A stretch of 37,530 nucleotides of DNA from Chloroflexota bacterium (GCA_024638855.1 JAHEJP010000008.1:1-37530); one strand, 5' to 3'. Shown: positions 16,351 to 24,055, numbered from the stretch's first letter. Program-made: numbers and translations. The notes: a model not told the origin generated them from the sequence alone.

Positions 16351-17117
16351 CAGCGCCTCGCCGGTCCCGAATCCCGAAAAACACGATAGGCAAATTTGGG
16401 CAATGAGGTCATCCTGCGCCAGCGCCATGGCTCTTTATAAAGGCGGTGCAGCCATTCTAAACCGGCGCGCTGCATCCATCTGGGTGCGCGGATCGATCGC
16501 CCGGTAATGAAATCCAGCGAACCGCCGATACCCATCGCCAAGCGCACAGATGTCAGATTATGTCGGTTCCGGGCAATCCACTTATCTTGTCTAGGCGCCC
16601 CGTAGGCAACATAGAGAATATCAGCCTGGCTATCGTTAATTCGTTTCACAATAGACTCGTTCTCGGATGGATCCGGAGAACCTTCATAAACGCCGGCGAT
16701 GGTCAATCCTGGGTACCTCTTAGCCAAGATCTGGCCTGCTTCCTCGGCCACACCTGGTCCTGCGCCGAGCAAGTAGAGTGACCAGTCATGTCGTGCAGCC
16801 AATTCGGCCAGCTGATAGACCAGATCTGAGCCGGCGACGCGTTCTGGCAATGGTTGGCCCAGCCAGCGACCTGCCATGAGCAACCCAATGCCATCGGCTA
16901 TGCACAAATCAGTCTCATTCAGGATCTGGCGGAATTCGGCATCGTTTTGGGCAGTCATGATGAACTCCGGATTGACTGTGGCAATTTGGTGTAACCGCCG
17001 TTGGATCATATAACCTTCGACCAGATGAAGGACATCGGCTGTGGTGACAGAATGGACCGGTACGCCCAAAATTTGGACACAGTTTACATTATCTGAGGCA
17101 ATTAGATTTTCGCTCAT
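16350..17117 (-). CDS. WecG/TagA/CpsF family glycosyltransferase (GT26)
   Basis: 255 aa from the ATG at 17117 (a TTG at 17120 lies directly before it). Family features: I-L-G-V-P-V-H-S-V-T near the start, A-T-V-N-P-E-F-I-M-T-A with D-L-C-I-A-D-G-I-G-L, then L-Y-L-L-G-A-G-P-G-V-A-E-E-A, V-A-Y-G-A-P-R-Q-D-K-W-I, and the C-terminal R-A-P-R-W-M-Q-R-A-G-L-E-W-L-H-R-L. These enzymes add N-acetylmannosamine or a related sugar to an undecaprenyl-diphosphate-linked GlcNAc, the second step of teichoic-acid or exopolysaccharide unit synthesis. First gene of the minus-strand operon; the 176-base gap to the divergent GT1 gene should hold promoters for both directions. I use no specific gene symbol because the sugar is unknown. 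Confidence 0.93.
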   Translation of the reverse strand: MSENLIASDNVNCVQILGVPVHSVTTADVLHLVEGYMIQRRLHQIATVNPEFIMTAQNDAEFRQILNETDLCIADGIGLLMAGRWLGQPLPERVAGSDLVYQLAELAARHDWSLYLLGAGPGVAEEAGQILAKRYPGLTIAGVYEGSPDPSENESIVKRINDSQADILYVAYGAPRQDKWIARNRHNLTSVRLAMGIGGSLDFITGRSIRAPRWMQRAGLEWLHRLYKEPWRWRRMTSLPKFAYRVFRDSGPARR

Positions 17118-17295
17118 CAAGGATAAAGAACACTATACTTTACATAATGTGAATATTGTTAACTGAATTGGACAAGCATCACCAAAACGATCATACCTTT
17201 CCAGGTTTCAAAATCCACAATGGAATTATGACTGGATTTGGCTCAGACTACAATTCCACGTTGACAGCTAACTCTTTCCACCTAACAATTAGGTT

Positions 17296-18537
17296 ATGCA
17301 CATCACCTTTATAACCCTGGGCTCGTTGGGCGACATCTTACCCTATCTGGCCTTAGGCGGCTCGCTTAGACATTCGGGTCACGAGGTGCGATTCATTACC
17401 TTCGAGAATTTCTATTCACTGGTAGGAGAGCAGGCCCTGGATTTTTATCCCATTCGAGGAGATGCTCGATCCCTGGTCAATCAGGCAGGCGCTAATACGC
17501 TGGCCCTGGCCCGCAACTTTGCCTCCTTGGGAAATAGCTATGCCCAAGATCTTTCAGACCCACGATTACTTGAAACAGATCTGTTCATCAACCAACTGCC
17601 GGCCGGGCTATTTGGTTTTGATTTAGCCGAAAAGGCCGGGGTAACCATGTTCCAGGCAGCGGTTATGCCACTCACGCGTACGCGGCATTTCCCATTGGCT
17701 GGTTCTCCACAGATACCGCTACCAGGTTACAACATAATGACTTATCTTGCGGCCGAGCAAATGGCCTGGCAAATGATGCGCCGGGCTGTCAATCGCTGGC
17801 GACGTGAAACCTTAGACTTGCCGGTTCATCCGATGTTTGGCTATTTCGATCGACTGGCAAGGGCCGAGCGACCGGTATTGAATGCCTTTAGCCCATCGGT
17901 GGTGCCTGTGCCGCCGGATTGGGGCAAATATGTCCATGTAACCGGCTATTGGTTTCCACAGGATGAATCCTGGCAGCCGCCGAGCGACTTGGTAGAGTTC
18001 ATCGACAGGGGAACACCACCCGTATTTTTCAGTTTCGGCAGCATGCCCCTGAAGGAACCGCAACGTTTATTGGAGAATATCCTTAAAGCGCTTGAGGGGT
18101 GCGGACGACGAGGCGTCATCCATAGCGGCTGGGCGGGGTTAGGCCGGGCTGAATTGCCGGATAAATTTTATTTGCTGGATTACGCGCCGTATGAATGGTT
18201 GTTTCCTCAGATGGCAGCTATCGTTCATCATGGCGGTTCGGGAACGACAGCCCAGGGGTTGCGCTCGTGTAGACCGTCGTTGATTTTACCCTCCGTTTTC
18301 GATCAGTTTTATTGGGCTAAACGAATCGCTTCTCTTGGTGTAGGACCTGAGCCAATCCCTATCGGCCGTTTGATGAGTCGACGATCAGGGTCAGCCCAAT
18401 TGCAATCGGCCATCGAGCAGGCGACCCAAGATGAGGAAATGCAGCAAAGGGCGGCCGATCTAGGTCGTAAAATCAAGGCTGAAGACGGTATTGGAAAGGC
18501 CATTGAAATCATTGACGGGCGGGTTACAATACGGTGA
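17296..18537 (+). CDS. GT1 family glycosyltransferase (UGT/MGT-like)
   Basis: 413 aa GT-B enzyme. The N-terminus M-H-I-T-F-I-T-L-G-S-L-G-D-I-L-P-Y-L-A-L is typical of sterol/macrolide glucosyltransferases of GT1. The donor domain has P-P-V-F-F-S-F-G-S-M-P and the signature A-A-I-V-H-H-G-G-S-G-T-T-A-Q-G-L followed by P-S-V-F-D-Q-F-Y-W-A. These residues hold the UDP-sugar, so glycosylation of a small lipophilic acceptor (lipid, carotenoid, polyketide) is likely. No membrane segment is seen. It is divergent from the wecG-type gene and followed after 24 bases by the ASCH gene. Confidence 0.88.
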   Translation: MHITFITLGSLGDILPYLALGGSLRHSGHEVRFITFENFYSLVGEQALDFYPIRGDARSLVNQAGANTLALARNFASLGNSYAQDLSDPRLLETDLFINQLPAGLFGFDLAEKAGVTMFQAAVMPLTRTRHFPLAGSPQIPLPGYNIMTYLAAEQMAWQMMRRAVNRWRRETLDLPVHPMFGYFDRLARAERPVLNAFSPSVVPVPPDWGKYVHVTGYWFPQDESWQPPSDLVEFIDRGTPPVFFSFGSMPLKEPQRLLENILKALEGCGRRGVIHSGWAGLGRAELPDKFYLLDYAPYEWLFPQMAAIVHHGGSGTTAQGLRSCRPSLILPSVFDQFYWAKRIASLGVGPEPIPIGRLMSRRSGSAQLQSAIEQATQDEEMQQRAADLGRKIKAEDGIGKAIEIIDGRVTIR

Positions 18538-18561
18538 ATAAGTCATCGGCTCACTATTTTT

Positions 18562-19029
18562 ATGTCAACTGATTCGAAGGCAATCAAGATATTTTGGCTT
18601 TCATACCTGCGCAGCCAGGGTGATAGCCTGGATCTGCCCGCTCCCGAGGCTAGCGATTTTGGCGATAATCCAACCTTGGTCGATGAATTGGGTCAACTGA
18701 TCAAATCCGGCGTAAAGACCGCAACTTGCTCTCTATTATGGGAATATGAAGCAAACGATGAAAAGATTCCCCAGGTAGGTGAACTATTCATCCTCACCGA
18801 TGGCCGCGATCTACCCCTGTGCATCATCGAAACGACCGAGGTTAAAATCCGGGAGTTTGACCAGATCGATGAACGTTTTGCCTATGATGAAGGCGAAGGA
18901 GATAGGACTTTGGCCTATTGGCGGGAGGCTCATTGGCGATTTTTTTCCAGAGTGTGTGAACGAATAGGAAAGAAAACTAATCCAAATATGCCCTTGGTTT
19001 GCGAACGTTTCAGGCTCGTATACCCGTAG
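18562..19029 (+). CDS. ASCH domain protein
   Basis: 155 aa. It carries the long-form ASCH pattern: F-W-x-x-Y-L near the start, S-G-V-K-T-A-T-C-S-L-L-W-E-Y-E in the first strand-helix, P-Q-V-G-E-L-F-I-L-T-D-G, P-L-C-I-I-E-T-T-E-V, and F-A-Y-D-E-G-E-G-D-R-T-L-A-Y-W-R-E-A-H-W-R-F-F. The fold is PUA-like and expected to bind RNA or a modified nucleoside; some relatives are amidohydrolases of N4-acetylcytidine. The exact role here is unknown. Placed 24 bases after the GT1 gene, possibly co-transcribed. Confidence 0.85.
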   Translation: MSTDSKAIKIFWLSYLRSQGDSLDLPAPEASDFGDNPTLVDELGQLIKSGVKTATCSLLWEYEANDEKIPQVGELFILTDGRDLPLCIIETTEVKIREFDQIDERFAYDEGEGDRTLAYWREAHWRFFSRVCERIGKKTNPNMPLVCERFRLVYP

Positions 19030-19040
19030 ACGCCATAATC

Positions 19041-19062
19041 GGCGCTTGGTAAACCAGGTGCC
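19041..19062 (+). terminator. Possible terminator between the ASCH and aminotransferase genes
   Basis: GGCGCTTGG - TAAA - CCAGGTGCC forms a 9-pair stem with two G-T pairs and a four-base loop, followed 8 bases later by TTTTT. The spacing to the T-run is longer than ideal, so this may be a weak terminator or an attenuator ahead of the aminotransferase operon. Confidence 0.35.
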
Positions 19063-19100
19063 GCTAAATCTTTTTGAGCTTAGCAGTTTAGGAGGCCAGA

Positions 19101-20225
19101 ATGAGTGAATTTCAACCCTTTGCCATGGAACGATGGATGTCGAAATTCGAACAAGGAGTCGAGTACAACTTGTCCGAAAGTGGCGTCCATCCTATCCAAC
19201 TTGGCGAATTACTTCAGGATGTTCCCGGCGCGCTGGAGCGCCTGGCAACCACAGAGCTGAATTACCCGCATGTCAACGGCAATCCGCAATTGCGCCAAAA
19301 CATCGCCAATCTTTATGATGGCGCGAACATAGAAAATATATTGGTAACCGTGGGCGCGGCCGAGGCCAATTACATCGCCACGCGAACGCTATTATCACCG
19401 GGCGATGAGATCATCGTCATGTTGCCCAACTACATGCAAATCTGGGGCATTGCCAAGAACCATGGCTACCGGACCAAAAGTTTTCATCTGTTGGCGGAGG
19501 AAGGATGGGCGGCAGACCTTGCCGAACTGGAAGGGAAAATAACGCCCCAGAGCAAGATGATAGCCGTTTGCAATCCCAATAATCCAACCGGTCGAATCTT
19601 GAGCGAGCTGGAAATGGATAGCATCGTGGCTCAAGCGGAAAAGGTCGGCGCCTGGATTCTAGCCGACGAAGTATATTCCGGGGCAGAACGGCTGACGGAC
19701 GAACAAACGCCTAGTTTCTTCGGCCGTTACGATAAGGTTATAACCACGGGCAGTATGAGCAAGGCTTATGGTATGCCGGGTTTACGCATCGGCTGGGTGG
19801 TGGGCCCGCCGGCAGTCGTCGACGATATCTGGGCTCGCCATGAGTATACAACCATCAGCGCCACTATGCTGTCAAATGAATTGGCCGCTATCGCCCTTTC
19901 GCCCGAAGTCCGCCCACGAATCTTAAGCAGGACCCGCCAGTATATTCGTCAAGGGTATCCTATCCTGAAAAGCTGGCTTGATGACCATCCCGACATGTTT
20001 AGATTGACGCCACCCGAAGCGGCGGCCGTAGCCTTTGTCGGCTACGATCTTGATGTCAATTCCAGCGAATTCACGGATCGTCTAAGACTGGAAAAAAGCA
20101 CCCTGATTGTACCCGGCGATCATTTTGGTTTGGACCATTTTCTGCGCATAAGTTTCGGTTTACCTCGGGATTACCTTCTTCCAGCATTGGATCGGATTCA
20201 CCAGCTTATCATCGAGTTGTCCTAA
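19101..20225 (+). CDS. PLP-dependent aminotransferase, class I/II (fold type I)
   Basis: 374 aa. The internal aldimine lysine is K221 in T-T-G-S-M-S-K-A-Y-G-M-P-G-L-R-I-G-W. Also visible are N161 in C-N-P-N-N-P-T-G, D189 and Y192 in I-L-A-D-E-V-Y-S-G, and R229, which binds the substrate carboxylate in this family. The N-terminus F-A-M-E-R-W-M-S-K-F-E...Y-N-L-S-E-S-G-V-H-P matches a subgroup related to capreomycidine-synthase-like aminotransferases rather than classical aspartate aminotransferase. TTTAGGAGG sits 6 to 7 bases before the ATG. First gene of a run (dehydratase, OCD-like, MerB-like, ADH) with short spacings or ATGA overlaps, which suggests one amino-compound pathway. Confidence 0.9.
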   Translation: MSEFQPFAMERWMSKFEQGVEYNLSESGVHPIQLGELLQDVPGALERLATTELNYPHVNGNPQLRQNIANLYDGANIENILVTVGAAEANYIATRTLLSPGDEIIVMLPNYMQIWGIAKNHGYRTKSFHLLAEEGWAADLAELEGKITPQSKMIAVCNPNNPTGRILSELEMDSIVAQAEKVGAWILADEVYSGAERLTDEQTPSFFGRYDKVITTGSMSKAYGMPGLRIGWVVGPPAVVDDIWARHEYTTISATMLSNELAAIALSPEVRPRILSRTRQYIRQGYPILKSWLDDHPDMFRLTPPEAAAVAFVGYDLDVNSSEFTDRLRLEKSTLIVPGDHFGLDHFLRISFGLPRDYLLPALDRIHQLIIELS

Positions 20226-20253
20226 GCAAGATCGTTCGAAAGAAGAGCATAAC

Positions 20254-21216
20254 ATGGACGTTGTCCAGGAAGTACTGCTTGCCGAGGAACGAATCAGGCC
20301 CCATATCCGCCTGACGTATCTGGAACCATCGCCTTTCTTCAGTGCAATTAGCGGCGCCAATGTCTATCTCAAATGTGAGAACTTGCAGCATACAGGTTCA
20401 TTCAAAGCCCGTGGCGCATTGAGTAAGTTGCTCTCACTGAGCGAGGCGGAGCGAGATCGCGGAGTTGTCACAGCTTCAACGGGTAATCATGGCGCTGCGG
20501 TAGCATTTGCCCTTAGTCGCCTAAAGGCCAACGGTACGGTCTATGTGCCCCACCAATCCGCTTCATCCAAGGTAGAGGCGATTAGGCGGCTGGGAGCGCG
20601 AGTAAAGTTCTTTGGACAAGATTCTGTAGAAGCGGAAGCTCATGCCCGGCAGGTTGCCACCGATCGAGGATTGACATATATCTCACCTTACAATGACCCT
20701 CAGATTATCGGCGGACAGGGCACAATTGGCCTGGAGCTCTCTGAACAACTGGATCCTGTTGACGCGGTATTTGTGGCCGTTGGCGGAGGCGGCTTGATTG
20801 CCGGTGTAGCCGGTTATTTGAAGTCCCTTGATCCAGGCGTACAGATCATTGGCTGCTCGCCAGAGAACTCGAAAGTGATGATGCAGTCAGTCCGAGCTGG
20901 AAAAATCTTGGACCTGCCATCACAGCCCACGTTATCGGATGGCACGGCCGGAGGGGTGGAGGCCGGATCGATAACCTTTGAATTATGCCGGGATTTGGTG
21001 GATGATTTTGTGGCCGTGAGCGAAGAAGAGATTCGGCAGGCGTTTCGCCAATTTTTGCCTGCTCAACATATGCTCATAGAAGGTTCGGCGGCTGTGCCTC
21101 TGGCTGCATTACTTAAACTTCCTGAACCGTATCAAGGTCGAAATGTGGTCGTTGTATTATGCGGGGCCAACATCGATTCAGGCACATTGGCGGCGATTGT
21201 CGGGAGTAATTCATGA
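20254..21216 (+). CDS. Threonine-dehydratase-like PLP enzyme (fold type II; EutB-like)
   Basis: 320 aa. PLP lysine K51 lies in L-K-C-E-N-L-Q-H-T-G-S-F-K-A-R-G-A, the serine/threonine dehydratase signature, and the phosphate loop V-A-V-G-G-G-G-L-I-A-G is present. It lacks the C-terminal ACT domain of biosynthetic IlvA, so it is a catabolic-type ammonia-lyase or one acting on a related hydroxy-amino acid. Followed with a 4-base overlap by an ornithine-cyclodeaminase-like gene. The same pairing occurs as EutB/EutC in hydroxyectoine use, but no ectoine hydrolase is seen here, so I do not assign that pathway. Confidence 0.9.
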   Translation: MDVVQEVLLAEERIRPHIRLTYLEPSPFFSAISGANVYLKCENLQHTGSFKARGALSKLLSLSEAERDRGVVTASTGNHGAAVAFALSRLKANGTVYVPHQSASSKVEAIRRLGARVKFFGQDSVEAEAHARQVATDRGLTYISPYNDPQIIGGQGTIGLELSEQLDPVDAVFVAVGGGGLIAGVAGYLKSLDPGVQIIGCSPENSKVMMQSVRAGKILDLPSQPTLSDGTAGGVEAGSITFELCRDLVDDFVAVSEEEIRQAFRQFLPAQHMLIEGSAAVPLAALLKLPEPYQGRNVVVVLCGANIDSGTLAAIVGSNS

Positions 21217-22172
21217 AAATTATCACCCTAGATGAAATTAAAGAAATATTGCCGGACCTTGATTTAATCCCGGCTATTGAAGCGGGCTTTGTGGCCTATT
21301 CGGCCGGCCAGGCGGTGGTACCCCCTGTGGGCGAACTGCTGCTGGAGGAAGGGGAAGTCCATATCAAATATGGCTATATAAGGCAAGATGACTATTATGT
21401 GATCAAGATCGCTTCAGGTTTTTACGATAACCCGAATTTTGGCTTGCCATCCAGCAATGGCCTCATGTTGTTGTTTAGCCAGAAAACAGGTCAATTGGTC
21501 AGTATCTTGCTGGATGAAGGATATCTGACCGATCTGCGTACGGCCGTCGCGGGTGCGATCGCCGCTAAATACCTGGCCCCTCAATCGGTGAAGTGTATCG
21601 GCATTGTGGGCAGCGGAATCCAAGCCCGCCAGCAGCTCATGATGCTGCGCCAGGTAGTAGACTGCCGGAAAGTTCTCGCTTGGAGCCTGGATAAGGATCA
21701 TCTTGAGCTATACCGAGATGACATGATCGCGCAGGGTTTCCAGGTCCAGATCGCTCCTGATACCGGCAGCATGATGGCTCGCTGTGATTTAATTGTAACT
21801 TGCACGCCGGCGGCAACACCACTTCTGGCAGCGGCCGACTTGCGCCCAGGTATTCATATCACGGCTGTTGGTTCTGACACGCCCCACAAACAGGAAGTGG
21901 AAGCGGCTATCCTGGGAGATGCAGACCTAATCGTGGCCGACAGCATTGCCCAATGCCTGGTGCGGGGAGAGATCTTTCAGGCTCTGCGGGCAAATCAAAT
22001 CGATCTGGAAGATATATCCGAACTGGGTCAAATCATCGCTGGCAATGTTCCAGGTCGCACTAGCGATCAACAAATCACGATCGCCGATTTAACCGGCGTG
22101 GCCGTTCAGGACATTGGCATCACCGTCGCCGTTTATGAGGCAGCAATGAAAAAGAGGCAATCAAAAATATGA
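21213..22172 (+). CDS. Ornithine cyclodeaminase / mu-crystallin family protein
   Basis: 319 aa NAD(P)-dependent enzyme. Family features are V-H-I-K-Y-G-Y and Y-V-I-K-I-A-S-G-F-Y-D-N in the substrate domain, L-L-D-E-G-Y-L-T-D-L-R-T-A-V-A-G-A, and the dinucleotide loop G-I-V-G-S-G-I-Q-A-R-Q-Q, then T-C-T-P-A-A-T-P-L-L and A-V-G-S-D-T-P-H-K-Q-E-V. Members deaminate ornithine, reduce cyclic imines or make N-substituted amino acids, so the substrate cannot be told from sequence alone. Start and stop both overlap neighbours by ATGA, so dehydratase, this enzyme and the MerB-like protein are translationally coupled. Confidence 0.9.
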   Translation: MKIITLDEIKEILPDLDLIPAIEAGFVAYSAGQAVVPPVGELLLEEGEVHIKYGYIRQDDYYVIKIASGFYDNPNFGLPSSNGLMLLFSQKTGQLVSILLDEGYLTDLRTAVAGAIAAKYLAPQSVKCIGIVGSGIQARQQLMMLRQVVDCRKVLAWSLDKDHLELYRDDMIAQGFQVQIAPDTGSMMARCDLIVTCTPAATPLLAAADLRPGIHITAVGSDTPHKQEVEAAILGDADLIVADSIAQCLVRGEIFQALRANQIDLEDISELGQIIAGNVPGRTSDQQITIADLTGVAVQDIGITVAVYEAAMKKRQSKI

Positions 22173-22921
22173 CTGATTCCATTTTATTGGGAAGAGGGAA
22201 AGAAATACATTCTATTCCAGAAACAGTGTGGCGGGGGCATCTGGAGCAGGCGCCAGAGCACAGCCGCAAGCGGTTAAATTTTATGACTGAAGATCATCAC
22301 CGGGTACGATATTTTGTTGTCAGGGAGTTGCCGCGTTATGGTCGGCCGATTGCCCCAGATCTGATCAGCCAGGAATTAGCCCTTGCCGAGAACATAGTTG
22401 CTGGCATCCTTGATGAGCTGGAGGAAAATCTTGTCTTCCTGGTGCGGAATAAGGAGGGTGAAGTCGCCTGGGCATTCCCGGTCACGACCGATGCCACAGC
22501 CCATGAAATAAGCTTTAGCAGCGGTGAACGGCTCTACGGCGCTTGAGCAGAGGACGCTATCGCGACGCCCTTCGTGCAAGGGCACCTACGCCCTGAAGAA
22601 CTGACTTTCGAGATAAGGTCTGTTTGTGGCCATTGCGGTGAATCGCTGCGTATCCGAATGGATAGTGACCTAAATTATGAGATCATGGAGCCAGAGGTAC
22701 TGCCCTTGATATTTTCGCCTGATGTTGATTGGGCTCAATTCACCGAACGCAACATCATCGATGCCTACTGACAAAACTCGCTTTTCTTCTGGTCAGAAGA
22801 ACATGCGCGAGAATACCGTGACTCCCGTGATCAAGTGGATGGTATTTACTTGACCCTGGAGCAAATAGTGTATATGACACCAATCTTGCAGGGCGCATTA
22901 TTTGGATTCCTCGGCAAATAA
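22169..22921 (+). CDS. MerB-like alkylmercury lyase homologue with two in-frame TGA codons (predicted double-selenocysteine protein)
   Basis: Read through TGA at 22544 and 22769, one frame from ATG 22169 to TAA 22919 gives 250 aa. Residues about 40-100 form a MerB-type winged helix (F-V-V-R-E-L-P-R-Y-G-R-P-I-A-P); then come W-A-F-P-V-T and S-S-G-E-R-L-Y-G-A. TGA codon 126 reads R-L-Y-G-A-U-A-E-D, aligned with E. coli MerB R-L-Y-A-W-C96-A-L-D99; D129 matches catalytic Asp99. TGA codon 201 reads Y-U-Q-N-S-L-F-F-W-S, aligned with F-C159-C-H-V-H-F-F-A-S. C153-x-x-C156 lies between. MerB protonolyses carbon-mercury bonds using these two Cys and Asp. Each TGA has a hairpin at SECIS distance. Homology continues unbroken across both TGAs, the downstream fragment has no ribosome site, and TGA is a normal stop in other genes here. 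The ATG overlaps the preceding stop (ATGA). The substrate could be organomercury or another organometal(loid). No merA, merR or merT and no sel genes lie in the window. Confidence 0.88.
22562..22591 (+). promoter_or_regulatory. Candidate bacterial SECIS element for Sec126
   Basis: GCCCTT (22567-22572) pairs perfectly with AAGGGC (22578-22583) around a CGTGC loop with G at its second position. GCG (22562-22564) can pair with CGC (22589-22591) across an internal loop. The loop begins 26 bases after the TGA at 22544-22546, within the range known for bacterial SECIS elements. An alternative hairpin (AGGGC with GCCCT at 22590-22594) competes, so this is the weaker of the two. Confidence 0.65.
22777..22811 (+). 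promoter_or_regulatory. Candidate bacterial SECIS element for Sec201
   Basis: TTCTTCT (22784-22790) and AGAAGAA (22795-22801) form a perfect 7-bp stem capped by GGTC (22791-22794). CTCGC (22777-22781) pairs with GCGAG (22807-22811) below an asymmetric internal loop. The apical loop starts 19 bases after the TGA at 22769-22771. Loop sequence and distance closely match the GGUC-capped SECIS of E. coli fdhF, which SelB recognises. It lies inside coding sequence, as expected in bacteria. Confidence 0.82.
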
Positions 22922-22984
22922 TGCTTAGGCTACCTTTATTAAGGGAATGACGTTATAGAATACAAAGTTGAAGGAAAAACAGTA

Positions 22985-24010
22985 ATGAAAGCCATGGTAT
23001 TACAGAAGTTAAGACCGGTCGTCGATGGTGAGAAGCCGCTTAAATTCCTGGAAATGCCAACGCCAGAACCTGCAGAAGGTGAAATACTGGTAAGGGTGAC
23101 TACATGCGGGGTGTGCCATACAGAGTTAGATGAAATCGAAGGCCGTATGGCGCCACCGACGCTACCCATTATTCCCGGGCACCAGGTTGTCGGCCGGGTT
23201 GAATCGGCGGGTCCTGGCGCAAGGCGTTTTCAGATAGGGGAGCGGGTTGGGATAGCCTGGATTTTTTCGGCTTGCGGTAAGTGCAGCTATTGTCTGGATG
23301 GCGACGAGAATTTGTGCCCTGACTTTGAGGCTACCGGACGCGACGTCCATGGCGGGTATGCGGAATATATCACCGTAGCAGAGAAGTTCGCCTTCAGCAT
23401 TCCAGATGTATTCAGGAATGTCGAAGCAGCTCCGCTTCTTTGCGCAGGGGCGATTGGTTATCGTTCCTTACGTCTCAGCGGCCTTCAGAATGGTCGTACC
23501 TTGGGTATGACTGGATTTGGCGCTTCCGGTCACCTTGTTTTGAAAATGGCTAGGCATCAATACCCGGAAAGTGATGTATTTGTATTCGCTCGAAGCCCTG
23601 AAGAGAGGGAATTTGCACGAGAGTTGGGCGCTGTTTGGGCCGGTGACACGACGGATAAAACGCCCGTCAAACTCGACGCTGTCATCGACACTACCCCAGT
23701 ATGGAAACCAGTGATAGAAGCTTTGGAAAATTTAGCTCCGGGTGGCCGCCTTGTCATCAATGCCATACGCAAAGAAGAGGTTGACAAGGAGTACCTGTTA
23801 CGTTTGGATTATCCTGCCCATTTGTGGATGGAAAAAGAGATCAAGAGCGTGGCCAACGTCACCAGGCGAGATGTCAGCGAATTATTAACCTTGGCGGCCG
23901 AAATGAATATTAAACCTGAATACCAGGAGTATGGATTAGAGATGGCCAACCAGGCCTTGATAGAATTAAAAAGGCGCAAGATACGAGGGGCGAAAGTATT
24001 GGTTGTTTGA
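22985..24010 (+). CDS. Zinc-dependent alcohol dehydrogenase family protein
   Basis: 341 aa MDR-superfamily oxidoreductase. The catalytic zinc site is indicated by C41 in T-T-C-G-V-C-H-T-E, H66 in I-P-G-H-Q-V-V-G-R-V and a Cys near 152 in P-L-L-C-A-G-A. The structural zinc site is C97, C100, C103 and C111 (A-C-G-K-C-S-Y-C...N-L-C). A Rossmann segment follows (M-T-G-F-G-A-S-G-H-L-V-L-K). It should interconvert an alcohol and an aldehyde with NAD(P)H. It begins 63 bases after the MerB-like gene on the same strand and may be co-transcribed with it. The physiological substrate is unknown. Confidence 0.9.
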   Translation: MKAMVLQKLRPVVDGEKPLKFLEMPTPEPAEGEILVRVTTCGVCHTELDEIEGRMAPPTLPIIPGHQVVGRVESAGPGARRFQIGERVGIAWIFSACGKCSYCLDGDENLCPDFEATGRDVHGGYAEYITVAEKFAFSIPDVFRNVEAAPLLCAGAIGYRSLRLSGLQNGRTLGMTGFGASGHLVLKMARHQYPESDVFVFARSPEEREFARELGAVWAGDTTDKTPVKLDAVIDTTPVWKPVIEALENLAPGGRLVINAIRKEEVDKEYLLRLDYPAHLWMEKEIKSVANVTRRDVSELLTLAAEMNIKPEYQEYGLEMANQALIELKRRKIRGAKVLVV

Positions 24011-24055
24011 TTCAATTGGTTTGCCCGAAGCAAGCTTCATTTAATAGAGATTCCT

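Noticed and set aside
16351-16428. N-terminal extension of the GT4 protein upstream of 16350
   Set aside because: It is the antiphase reading of the wecG-type gene; the ATG at 16350 gives the standard GT4 start and a one-base coupled overlap.
20254-22172. Assignment of the dehydratase/OCD pair as EutB-EutC of hydroxyectoine use or SbnA-SbnB of diaminopropionate synthesis
   Set aside because: Neither ectoine hydrolase genes nor siderophore genes are present, and the dehydratase is of the threonine-deaminase type, not the SbnA type.
22574-22771. Separate small ORF downstream of the first TGA in the MerB-like gene
   Set aside because: It has no ribosome site, is in the same frame as the upstream ORF, and continues MerB homology without a break; it is the middle of one recoded gene.
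22169-22921. Genome-wide reassignment of TGA to an amino acid
   Set aside because: TGA is the normal stop in several intact genes here, including coxC, ctaG, the GT1 gene and the OCD-like gene, at the expected protein ends.
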